A DNA stretch of 64,000 bases from Siphonodentalium dalli. Taxonomy: Eukaryota > Mollusca > Scaphopoda > Gadilida > Siphonodentaliidae. The position numbers and the translations under genes are program-made. Below the pieces are notes generated by a model, which saw nothing but the letters and a program-made list of their open reading frames with translations, had not been told where the DNA came from and did no database searches. Each line of letters starts with the position of its first letter. The first letter of the stretch is position 1. The stretch is from contig CP136065.1 of NCBI GenBank assembly GCA_032622095.1, positions 114,991,195 through 115,055,194 on the forward strand, written 5' to 3'. Shown in pieces: positions 51,497 through 63,028 of this stretch.

Positions 51497-51693
51497 CGGC
51501 CAAACGCCAAAAGTGGTCGGATACCCCTACCCTCGGTAGAACAAGTAGAAACCAACCTTTTCTGGAAGGTAAATATATATTATTTATGGAAATGATTCTT
51601 GGCCTTGCCGGAATTGGTGGCAGCTATGTATGGTAAGACTATTTGTGGAGGTACCCTACCGAAAAATTAGCCTGTTTTCAGCGGTTGGCCAGC
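51497..51693. mobile_element. ~200-bp TIR element, copy 1
   Basis: Ends GGCCAAACGC and GCGGTTGGCC are mirror images. The body 51536-51660 recurs inverted at 58708-58850, with about 90% visible identity, including GGCCTTGCCGGAATTGGTGG. A micro-frame in the body encodes MEMILGLAGIGGSYVW. Confidence 0.55.
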
Positions 51694-52017
51694 TATACAC
51701 AATTGGTTAAAAGTTAAGCAGATCACCAAAAACAGAACGTTTTATTTGTTTTTATGTGGTACATGGTGATACTAGATTGGAACGTTCTTATTTTTTCTGG
51801 TTTGTTTGAGATTTCACGACGTCATGGTAGAGAATGTAACGTTATGCGTCAAAAAATCATGACGATTCAGAGAAACTCTGTACAAAACTAGCACGCTGAT
51901 TCAGCTTATCTTGTCATATATGTTTGGAAAGAATGGAGTATTTTCTACTCGAAAGTAATAATTTTATTACCCTATCCCTACAAATATTGTAATTAATTGG
52001 AAAAAACTTACCCCTCC

Positions 52018-52470
52018 CCCAATGTCATAAAATGCTGAGTATAGCCATCGCCTGGGATTGGATCCCAGAATGATAGAATAGTGCGTAGTATTTCCTTTTA
52101 TTTCGTGTAGAACACACATAACAAATGTAAAATTCGAATTTCCAACCATATTCACCATTAGAAGAGTATCAAAATCCAAGATGGCCTCCAATATGGCCTT
52201 CAGTTTTTATTTTAAGACTCTGTGGAGCGACATACGAAAAATCCAGAAAAGGAAAGTCCCCAGTGGTAAAATCTATATTATTGTAGATACTACATAGAAT
52301 AACATTTCATATCAAACATTAATTTGACCATTAATACATCTTTTCAATTGGTAAGCTAATAGGTAGAACTGTATCCCTCCATCCAATGTCATCAAATTCG
52401 TAATAAAGTTATCGACTGGGATTGGAACCACGAATGATAGCATTATGCGCAGTATGCTGTTTTATTTAAT
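52018..52470 (-). repeat. ~365-bp family, inverted arm (left)
   Basis: CCAATGTCAT, GACTGGGATTGGA-like and AATGATAG.AT.(G)TGCGYAGTAT recur ~365 bp apart (52018 and 52383). The unit includes CCAAGATGGCCTCCAATATGGCC. Inverted relatives lie at 53940-55388. Confidence 0.6.
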
Positions 52471-53165
52471 GTACCACAATGTCCATATAATGCAATCAGC
52501 ATACAATGGTTTATAAATAGGCGTTATAGTGATCGAGAGGTTGCTGCTTTGTATAATCGTTCGAGTTTCGGCTCAGCGTCAAACAAGAAAGCAACACCGC
52601 ATACCTATGAATATAAGTTGTTCTCGCCATATGTTGCTTGATGTGCATGTTTTTCCGTACATTGATATTTTAGTCCCGACTAGATTGTGAGTTAAATGGT
52701 TGTGAATGTCAATCGGATTCATATATGTTACAAACAGAAGATATTGAGTTTCCGGGCAAGACTAATTAAAATTCAATCTTCTATATCTCCGGCGGATATC
52801 ATATCTGTATTAGTTCTTAGGGACGTGAGTCCTGACTATACATGTATAGCAATCTCTCATGCTAATACATTTTATTGATACATAGGTCATAGTGCGATAA
52901 TCTCCATTGAACATGCACATTGGTGTTGCATTTATGATTGCGGTTAGATTCTAATCATAATCACGCAACTCACAAGCAAACCAGAATGTCACTAAAACGT
53001 TTGTTTTATCCACGGCTCTTTTGAGTAGGTGGCATTTGAAATGGATAAAATGGTAAGTAATGAAAATATGTAGGCTATTAACACAATTGAAATGGCGACA
53101 GTCATAAGGCTATTCACAATGACACTCGTCATTAGTCTTGATATATAGATATCCAAATTGTGTTT

Positions 53166-53411
53166 ATGGTTTGGTCTATGGCGACTAGGCCATATCACAA
53201 CATACATTGTATTCTTATGGGTGGCGGAAAGACAGCGCCGATCTTACCGCGGAAGCAATATACTCAGTCCATACATAAGCCACCTACCCCCAAACTGGCA
53301 GATATTCGAAAGTTGTTTTCACTTAACATGGACCTCATATCAGTGTTACTGATCGGGATTTATAACACCTTCGTCGTCGATCTAGTGTTTTATGGGGATA
53401 CAAGTAACTGA
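53166..53411 (+). pseudogene. Unrecognised ORF between inverted repeats
   Basis: From an internal ATG (~53178) the frame reads protein-like: MATRPYHNIHCILMGGGKTA, PILPRKQYTQSIHKPPTPKL, then ADIRKLFSLNMDL and a hydrophobic stretch. It lies between two inverted arms of one repeat family, so it could be a remnant of that element's protein. Function unknown. Chance is possible. Confidence 0.25.
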
Positions 53412-53939
53412 GTGTAAGTCAATGTGATGTAATCAACTAAAAATCACTGGTGTATAGTGTTGTGTTCTTGTTCACCCAGAATAGTTATTTTTGTTTCTCA
53501 AGAAAACCTGGACATGCCATGCTCAAGTACCCATTGCTGTGAATGCATAGAATCACATTGTATGACTCATATTAAATGAAAATATGGGAATAATAATTGT
53601 ATTTCTCAGATCCATCTGTCTCTATAAACATGTCGTCACTGGAGTCATGTTTAACCTTTAGTCACTGAACGTTAATTGAATGGTAAGCCATCAGAGCCAT
53701 GTAATTTTTATGATTGATAAAAGCAAATTTTGCTCATCTTTATGAAGATAACATATATGTTAATGTTATTCTATTCCTAAATAGTATTATTGAAAAGTTA
53801 ACTTATCGACTATCGGCACCAGAGCAAACAAACCATTTGAACGGTTGTTGAAACCAACTGGCACTTCAACAACAAATCCAGCGCAAAGCATCACAAAATG
53901 AAGTCTTTTTTCTGGCTGTTGTACTTCTTCGCAAAATTG

Positions 53940-55388
53940 AAATGACATCTAAATTATGGGATGCCATCTTGTATTTTGAGATCCATCTTATAGCGAGTGT
54001 GATTCTAACATAATTATGTCGCACTAAACGATTTATTTGCATAAACACCAATATGCTAACAATACAATTCATAATAAAACAATAAACAATTAATAGTAAA
54101 AAAAAATACATGTGAACACTAAATGACATCTACAACTGCGCATTTGTTGTTTTATTCTTGGTTAGGATTCTCAGAGATACCTTTGTGCGCATTGTTTTAA
54201 CTTTCGATATGAGGAATGTTGAGTTTTGTGTTTATTATTTCGCAAATTAAAAGATATGTTGATAACAGAACTACTACTTCATATGACTATTGTAATGAAA
54301 TGAATGTGATGAATCGACACAATATATATACAACTGGAGACGTCATTTGTCCTGATTTCCCGTATTTGTTTTCACGAAGTGTTATAAATTCGAGACATGA
54401 CAAAGCTCGTCTGATTTTTTGTTTCTATAGTTGACCACCACATTTTGGTCTCCGTCATCACGCAAACAATAAATTGCCATGTAATAATGGAAACATACAC
54501 ATAAGTAATAACACATGAGACGTTTATTTGCCCGCATATCGTACTAGTGTTGACATTAAACTTAAATGCCATATTGGCCGCCATTATGGCGCAATAGTGG
54601 GTGTGACTTCAAACTTTTTGTTTCTTTATCGTATTCAGCACAAATGAAATCCAAAATGTATGCTCATTTCTTTTTGGCCTGTACTACAATCCACAGTGGA
54701 CCATTTGTGTAGAAGTTTGTGACTGTTGGGGTGATCAAGTTTTTGTCTAATTATTTCATCAATTGATAATCTAATGTTTGATATGCAATATTCTATGTAG
54801 TCAGTATAATGATATATAATATACCACTGGGGACATTTCTTTTCTGAATTTGTCGTATGTCCGTTCACTAAGTCTTGAATTTAAAATTGGCCGCCATATT
54901 GAACGCCATCTTCGATTATGATACTCTTTTAATAACAAATTTGGATGGCAATTTCTCTGGCCAATTTGCATGTGTATTCTACATTTAATAAAACAAAATA
55001 CTGCGCATTATGCGATCATTCGTGGTTCCAATCCCAAGCGACAACTTTGGTTTGAATTTTATGACATTGAACAGCGGAATAAATTTTTTACTTTTATTTT
55101 TCCAATTGATAAGATGTATTATTGGTGAAACTAATGTTTCATATGAAATACTATTCTATATGGTCATTAAAATAATATACATTTTACCACTTGGGAAGTT
55201 CCTTTTCAGGATTTTTCGTATGTCGCTTCACTAAGTCTTAAAATAAAAACTGAATGCCATATTGGACGCAATCTTGGAGTTTGATACTTATCTAATAGTG
55301 AATATGGTTGGAAATTTGCATTTTACACTTGTTATGTGTGTTCTATACTAAGTAAAAGGAAATACTACGCACTATTCTATCATTCTAT
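53940..55388 (+). repeat. ~360-bp family, inverted arm (right), multiple units
   Basis: Units ~358 bp apart share 'tttcatatgaaatactattctat', 'taccact.gggaa', 'ttcgtatgtc', GGCCGCCATATTG and 'actacgcactattctatcattc'. The right edge (AAGGAAATACTACGCAC) is the mirror of 52085-52105, so with the left arm it forms a ~3.3-kb inverted-repeat structure. Confidence 0.6.
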
Positions 55389-56740
55389 ATATTGCCATGT
55401 GTCCCACGACCACTGCCAATAGTCTTTCCGACAAGAGGCCATCAGCATGGCTCTTCATACTTCTATTGCCCATATCAATTTGATTATCTGGCACATAGAC
55501 AATAAAACAGGCAAAGACGTTTGCGCTGTCCAGCTAAGCTTTCGAGGAAGCTCATTGACCAGCATTACCGACCTTTCCTAAGACGCAGGCAGGGGACCAC
55601 CCCGTTCGAGTGGCATCCCATCCCCATGGCACAGATGCCCGATCATAAGGGCCTGAAGCCATGCTGCCAACTGCGCATTTCGGTCTATGCTGTCCTCTCT
55701 TCCTTAAACATGCCATAAGCGGGACCACTTAGGTCGGGCGAGTTCCTCTCTATCTTGGCTCTTCAAATTAATCTAAAACAACATTATAAAGGGATGTGTT
55801 TCCTTTACTAGGAGGATGATAATTTCATTCGTTTCCTTCCTAGGGGAGCCATTTTTAGAGCGGGTCTTCCCCTAGTTTGCTGCATGCTTCACACTAACTG
55901 ACCTATCACACACCTAGGTCGTTCTGCTGCATGTTTGGGGGGGCAGAGGCTCAGACCTGAATATTCCGTATGGTGACCGTGAAAATTTACCTGTGTTCAT
56001 CATCTGACTACATTTTACATCATTTGAACTGATTTCGGTTGTAGAAGGCACACCTTCATTTCTTAGAATCGGATCGCGGTGGGTATTCCGCTGGGAACGC
56101 GGACTGCTCTCAGGTGCCTAGTGGTCGTGATGGCCTAATAATAGTAATGTGTGTGGATTTAGGCTGAACATAATACTTGTGATTGCACATTTTGCTGTCT
56201 GTCTCCATTCCAAAGGATGGTGCTCGTTGGGAAATTTCTCCAAAATTAATACTCGTACCGACACTATTGTTTTGGCACCTGAGAGTAGCGGTTTGCTTTC
56301 TCATCGGATGCTCTGGTCACCTGCGATGTTCGGCCATGTTCTCTGAGGGCCTATATATATATCTTTAATGATACATTGGATTGTGCCAGGGATCTCTGCT
56401 CTGGCTCCGACCATTGGATTGTTGGGCGCAGCTTTAGTAGGGTCTTCTGACATGATCTCATGATGACTTACATATCACCATGATATATCTATTATATCAT
56501 TTTATATATCTATATATGCGAAAGATTTGTGTAACCGGGTTTCTGCAATGATATCTTGTGAAACGGTGATACATAGGTACCTCAGCGACATGAGACATGT
56601 TCTCTGTGGGGTTGTATATCTATATTTAGTGATACGTTGGATCATGACAGGGAGCTGTGATCTGGCTCCGCCCATTAGATTGATGGGCGCAGCTTTGGAA
56701 GGGCCTTCTGACATGGTCTCATGAGGAAAATTTAATATGT
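55389..56740. other. GC-richer degenerate block, probably old retroelement
   Basis: Base composition rises noticeably. Two ~130-bp segments 265 bp apart (56334-56465 and 56599-56725) share GGCTCCG, CCATT.GATTG.TGGGCGCAGCTTT and CTTCTGACATG.TCTCATGA. Short frames such as 55521-55718 read partly protein-like but carry stops. I cannot assign a family. Confidence 0.4.
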
Positions 56741-56774
56741 ATATCCCCCAGATATATATATTATATCATTTTAT

Positions 56775-57330
56775 ATATATACTAGCCGATTAGCCCGACG
56801 TTGTCCGGGCTATTCAAAAACCAAATTTCAAGTCGATAGCTCTACCCAGCCCGACGTTGTCAGGGCTATTCAAAAACCAAATTTCAAGTCGATAGCTCTA
56901 CCCGTTTCCGAGATCTGGTCTGCGCATGCGCGAAGCTGGCGTCGCACGGGCTCGGCGACCCGAGAAAATTCGTATCCGGGGCAAGATACATTCACATACC
57001 AAATTTCAAGTCGATAGCTCCACCCGTTTCCGAGATCTCGTCTGCGCATGCGCGAAGCTGGCGTCGCACGGGCTCGGCGACCCGATAAAATTCGTATCCG
57101 GGGCAAGATACATTCACATACCAAATTTCAAGTCGATAGCTCCACTCGTTTCCGAGATCTCGTCTGCGCATGCGCGAAGTGGGCGCCGCACGGGCTCGCC
57201 AATACGACAACGACGACCGCCTGGTCAAACTACACACACGTACCAAGTTTCGTCCAGATCTGTCGAGAATCGTAGATTTGTATTAATGACAGACATACAG
57301 ACAGACAGACAAACAAACAGAGGTCTTCAA
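56775..57330 (+). mobile_element. CG-rich repeat with 122-bp units and GACA tail
   Basis: Head ACTAGCCGATTAGCCCGACG, then CCAAATTTCAAGTCGATAGC at 56821, 56877, 56999 and 57121. The last three define 122-bp units. Each unit has TTTCCGAGATCT, TGCGCATGCGCGAAG and CACGGGCTCG. The tail is GACAGACAGACAAACAAACAG. Frames on both strands repeat with the unit and are not genes. Confidence 0.7.
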
Positions 57331-57363
57331 AATATATATGAGATATACGCAATGTGTATATTG

Positions 57364-58170
57364 TGATACATAGGTACCTCAGGGACATGTGAACGTGTGA
57401 TAACTGTTCTAAGGGCAGGACCAGTTCACGCTCCTCCGGTTACGTATCGACGGTTCAACCAATTCGTGGGGATACGTCTGATGGAGCTGCAGGGGTACTT
57501 GGGACCTCCAGGCCATTTGGCTCCCACCAGGCGCTAGCGGTTCTGGGCGCTAAAGCTGCCAAAAATCGAGTGCGTACGTATCGACACCGGCTGGATGGCC
57601 TTAGGCAGCTTAAGCGTAGGGCAGGGGCCGTACCCATGAGGTAAAGCGCCGAGTCCCCCTGGTCACGATCGAATTAACGACACGGCCTTGCCTGCCACTC
57701 CTCCGTGAAGGGATCGGAGAAAAATGACCTCTCCCCACCCTCCAGCTTGGCCAGGATATTAGCTTGGGCATGACCACCTGCAGCATGCGATGGTGGGGGG
57801 CTCCCTCTGATCCGATGGCTTGACTCGCTTATAGTTGTATAACCCATTTGGGCTAATGGGCTCTCCATTTGATACCTGTGCCATAGATTGGGCATCAGGT
57901 TATCTGCCGTTTGCATTGGTGAACAGCAGTTAGTTAAACTCTTAATGTTGGTTGTCTTGCCATCTTTGGAGTGGGCCTCCTCCAGTGCAGGTCGTTATGT
58001 CGCTAAGGCGGAGAGGGAGTTAGTCTCCTCGAATCTCAAATCGGCTGGATTCTTAGAACTGACGGATGAAGAACAGAGAATTGCTCGGTTCGCTCGCAAT
58101 TCCGAATTGAATGGCACTACCTGGGATGTTGCTTCCAAAAACAAGGGGGGGAGGTACATGTTTGGGCAAT
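57364..58170 (+). pseudogene. Retroelement-like coding fragments
   Basis: Broken plus-strand frames read as protein. 57408-57642 includes RPFGSHQALAVLGAKAAKNR and ends PMR-stop. 57985-58150 includes AERELVSSNLKSAGFLELTD. The 'L.SAGF' block resembles a segment of DIRS-type reverse transcriptases, but the downstream part does not match, so this is a weak suggestion. A minus-strand frame at 57674-57916 is also protein-like. GATACATAGGTACCTCAG at 57364 repeats 56569, hinting at an internal duplication split by the 122-bp repeat. Confidence 0.3.
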
Positions 58171-58334
58171 ATAGCACTCTAATTATATGAGTTATTTCAC
58201 GTACCTAATCATAACAGATTCATTAAAGAGTTCATATTTAGGTACAATCTGTTTTAGAAGAGTGCATTCCCTCCAAAATTTGGCTATTAACTTTATTGCT
58301 CGTGCCTCCTCCTGGGCTTGCATTCTAATCCATA

Positions 58335-58426
58335 TAGTTCAGTGTGAACGGCTTCCTTTAGCGGAAATATGATATTTTTAAAAATATAATATATATTTCC
58401 TTAAAGAAAGCCTGAACACTGAACTA
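58335..58426. mobile_element. 92-bp palindrome
   Basis: TAGTTCAGTGT at the left and ACACTGAACTA at the right enclose mirrored arms that meet in ATATTTTTAAAAATAT. One arm recurs at 58647-58705. Confidence 0.8.
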
Positions 58427-58646
58427 TCATAGGGCCCTCCCATGGCGGTGCCATTCCCAACCCCGCAACTCGCCAATCTCCTGATTGAGTTGAAAATAAA
58501 CTGGCGTATTCAGTCAGTTATATTGGGACTGCGCATGCGTGACTAATACGAGCAAGCCACTAAAGACCGCGAGGTACCGTAGGCGACCACAAAAAAGTTA
58601 ACCCCTTTTCTACTATGGTTTTACAAACGCAGGACATCTATCCATA

Positions 58647-58850
58647 TAGTTCAGTGTTCAGGCTTTCTTTAAGGAAATATATATTATATTTTTAAAAATA
58701 TCATTTTCGGTAGGTACCTTCACAAATAGTCTTGCCATACATAGCTGCCACCAATTCCGGCAAGGCCAAGAATCATTTTCATAAATGATATAAATTTACC
58801 TTTCAGAAAAAGTTGGTTTCAACTTGTTCTACCGAGGGTAGGGGTATCTC
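58647..58850 (-). repeat. Half-palindrome joined to inverted copy of the 51.5-kb element
   Basis: 58647-58705 is one arm of the 92-bp palindrome. At ~58706 it passes into the reverse complement of 51536-51660 (GGTACCTTCACAAATAGTC to CTACCGAGGGTAGGGGTA). On the minus strand the micro-frame reads MKMILGLAGIGGSYVW then QDYL and stop. Confidence 0.6.
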
Positions 58851-59143
58851 GAAAACTAAGGCCCTTTTTAGCTCAACTTTACTTTGTAAAGATGGAAAGA
58901 TGGGAACGACTCATTTTTGGGTCATTCGGACAAAAAACATGGCAGCCAGTGGCCATTTTGGATTTCAAAATTTAATCCATTAGCACGGGCCACAGGTCGT
59001 ACTGTTCGTCTGATCATCATGAAATTTGTCATGGATGATAATATTGACATGTAGATGGGAACGAGTAATTTTGGGGTCATTCGGCCAAAAAACATGGTCG
59101 CCAGCAGCCATCTTGGATTTTACTCTTTGTATGACTAAATTCT

Positions 59144-61025
59144 TTAGCACGAGCTACATGTCATACCTTTAGTCTGATCATCATAAAATTTGTCATGAAT
59201 GTTAACAATGACATGTAGATGGGAACGACTCATTTTTGGGTCATTCGGCCGAAAACATGGCCGCCAGCAGCCATCTTGGATTTTACTTTTCTCTTCATGT
59301 CTATAAACTAGTATTAGACATTCAAATTTCCACATTCCTAATTGCTCCATTGACTGTAATACATTAAATTGTTCCCTTTCCAAGTTGAGCTACAGTGTCA
59401 TTGACACTTTCATATGACTAAATCCTTTAGCACGGGCTACAGGTCGTACCTTTAGTCTGATCATCATAAAATTTGTCATGGCTGTTGAAATTGGAATGTA
59501 GATGAGAACGAGTCATTTTGGGGTCATTTTAACAAAAAACATGGCCGCCAGTGGCCATCTTGGATTCAAAATTCAATCCATTAGCACAGGCTACAGGTCG
59601 TACTGTTCATCTGATCATCATGAAATTTGTCATGGATGTTAATATTGACATGTAGATGGGAACGAGTAACTTTGGGGTCATTCGGCCCAAAAATATGACC
59701 GCCAGCAGCCATCTTGGATTTTACTCTTTGTATGACTAAATTCTTTAGCACGGGCTACAGGTCGTAATTTTAGTCTCATAATCATAATATTTCTCATGAA
59801 TGTTAATAATGACATGTAGATGGGAACGAGTCATTTTGGGGTCATTCGGCTGAAAAACATGGCCTCCAGCAGCAATCTTGGATTTTACTCTTTATATGAC
59901 TAAATCCTTTAGCATTGGCTACAGGTCGTACCTTTAGTCTCATAATCATAAAATTTGTCATGAATGTTAATAATGACATTTAGATGGGAACTAGTCATTT
60001 TGGGGTCATTCGGCCAAAAAACATGGCCACCAGCAGCCATCTTGGATTTTACTCTTTGTATGACTAAATCCTTTAGCACGGGCTACAGGTCGTACCTTTA
60101 GTCTGATCATCATAAAATGTGTCAGGGCTATTGAAATTGGAATGTAGATGGGAACAAGTCATTTTGGGGTCATTCGGACAAAAAACGCAGCCATCTTGGA
60201 TTTCAAAATTCAATCCATTAGCACGGGCTACAGGTCGTACTGTTTATCTGATCGTCATGAAATATGTCATGGATGTTAATATTGACATGTAGATGGGAAC
60301 GAGTAACTTTGGTGTCATTCGGCCCAAAAACATGGCCGCCAGCAGCCATCTTGGATTTTACTCTTTGTATGACTAAATTCTTTAGCACGGGCTACAGGTC
60401 GTACTTTTATTCTTATCATCATAAAATTTGTCATGAATGTTAATAATGACATGTAGATGGGAACGAGTCATTTTGGGGTCATTCGGCCAAAATACATGGC
60501 CGCCAGCAGCCATCTTGGATTTTACTCTTTGTATGACTAAATCCTTTAGCACGGGCTACAGGTCGTACCTTTAGTCTGATCGTCATAAAATTTGTCATGG
60601 CTGTTGAAATTGGAATGTAGATGAGTATAAGTCATTTTGGGGTCATTTGGACAAAAAACATGGCCACCAGCGGCCATCTTGGATTTCAAAATTCAATCCA
60701 TTAGCGCTTTCTACAGGTCGTACTGTTTATCTGATCATCATGAAATATGTCATGGATGTTAATATTGACATGTAGATGGGAACGAGTAACTTTGGGGTCA
60801 TTCGGCCAAAAAACATGGCCGCTGGCAGCCATCTTGGATTTTTCTCTTTGCATGACTAAATCCTTTGGCACAGGCTACAGGTCGTACCTTTGGTCGGATT
60901 ATCATAAATTTTATGAATGTTAACAGTGTCATGTAGATGGGAACGAGTCATTTTGGGGTCATTCGGCCAAAATACATGGCCGCCAGCAGCCATCTTGGAT
61001 TTTACTCTTTGTATGACTAAATCCT
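59144..61025 (-). repeat. Higher-order repeat unit A
   Basis: Unit of about 11.5 monomers including one interrupted by a 'ttagacattcaaatttccacattcc' insert plus the AGTGTCATTGACACT module. The conserved 79-residue minus-strand frame at its start simply reflects DNA identity between units. Confidence 0.85.
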
Positions 61026-62907
61026 TTAGCACGGGCTACAGGTCATACCTTTAGTCTGATCATCATAAAATTTGTCATGAATGTTAACAATGACATGTAG
61101 ATGGGAACGACTCATTTTTGGGTCATTCGGCCGAAAACATGGCCGCCAGCAGCCATCTTGGATTTTACTTTTCTCTTCATGTCTATAAACTAGTATTAGA
61201 CATTCAAATTTCCACATTCCTAATTGCTCCATTGACTGTAATACATTAAATTGTTCCCTTTCCAAGTTGAGCTACAGTGTCATTGACACTTTCATATGAC
61301 TAAATCCTTTAGCACGGGCTACAGGTCGTACCTTTAGTCTGATCATCATAAAATTTGTCATGGCTGTTGAAATTGGAATGTAGATGAGAACGAGTCATTT
61401 TGGGGTCATTTTAACAAAAAACATGGCCGCCAGTGGCCATCTTGGATTCAAAATTCAATCCATTAGCACAGGCTACAGGTCGTACTGTTCATCTGATCAT
61501 CATGAAATTTGTCATGGATGTTAATATTGACATGTAGATGGGAACGAGTAACTTTGGGGTCATTCGGCCCAAAAATATGACCGCCAGCAGCCATCTTGGA
61601 TTTTACTCTTTGTATGACTAAATTCTTTAGCACGGGCTACAGGTCGTAATTTTAGTCTCATAATCATAATATTTCTCATGAATGTTAATAATGACATGTA
61701 GATGGGAACGAGTCATTTTGGGGTCATTCGGCTGAAAAACATGGCCTCCAGCAGCAATCTTGGATTTTACTCTTTATATGACTAAATCCTTTAGCATTGG
61801 CTACAGGTCGTACCTTTAGTCTCATAATCATAAAATTTGTCATGAATGTTAATAATGACATTTAGATGGGAACTAGTCATTTTGGGGTCATTCGGCCAAA
61901 AAACATGGCCACCAGCAGCCATCTTGGATTTTACTCTTTGTATGACTAAATCCTTTAGCACGGGCTACAGGTCGTACCTTTAGTCTGATCATCATAAAAT
62001 GTGTCAGGGCTATTGAAATTGGAATGTAGATGGGAACAAGTCATTTTGGGGTCATTCGGACAAAAAACGCAGCCATCTTGGATTTCAAAATTCAATCCAT
62101 TAGCACGGGCTACAGGTCGTACTGTTTATCTGATCGTCATGAAATATGTCATGGATGTTAATATTGACATGTAGATGGGAACGAGTAACTTTGGTGTCAT
62201 TCGGCCCAAAAACATGGCCGCCAGCAGCCATCTTGGATTTTACTCTTTGTATGACTAAATTCTTTAGCACGGGCTACAGGTCGTACTTTTAGTCTTATCA
62301 TCATAAAATTTGTCATGAATGTTAATAATGACATGTAGATGGGAACGAGTCATTTTGGGGTCATTCGGCCAAAATACATGGCCGCCAGCAGCCATCTTGG
62401 ATTTTACTCTTTGTATGACTAAATCCTTTAGCACGGGCTACAGGTCGTACCTTTAGTCTGATCGTCATAAAATTTGTCATGGCTGTTGAAATTGGAATGT
62501 AGATGAGTATAAGTCATTTTGGGGTCATTTGGACAAAAAACATGGCCACCAGCGGCCATCTTGGATTTCAAAATTCAATCCATTAGCGCTTTCTACAGGT
62601 CGTACTGTTTATCTGATCATCATGAAATATGTCATGGATGTTAATATTGACATGTAGATGGGAACGAGTAACTTTGGGGTCATTCGGCCAAAAAACATGG
62701 CCACTGGCAGCCATCTTGGATTTTTCTCTTTGCATGACTAAATCCTTTGGCACAGGCTACAGGTCGTACCTTTGGTCGGATTATCATAAATTTTATGAAT
62801 GTTAACAGTGTCATGTAGATGGGAACGAGTCATTTTGGGGTCATTCGGCCAAAATACATGGCCGCCAGCAGCCATCTTGGATTTTACTCTTTGTATGACT
62901 AAATCCT
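61026..62907 (-). repeat. Higher-order repeat unit B
   Basis: Nearly identical to unit A. I noticed single changes, for example TTTTATTCTTATC versus TTTTAGTCTTATC and GCCGCTGGCAG versus GCCACTGGCAG. Confidence 0.85.
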
Positions 62908-63028
62908 TTAGCACGGGCTACAGGTCGTACCTTTAGTCTGATCGTCATAAAATTTGTCATGGCTGTTGAAATTGGAATGTAGATGAGTATAAGTCATTTT
63001 GGGGTCATTTGGACAAAAAACATGGCCA

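Noticed and set aside
56926-57366. 146-residue arginine-rich protein and antisense partners
   Set aside because: The frame repeats with the 122-bp unit and runs through a GACA microsatellite. It is repeat-derived.
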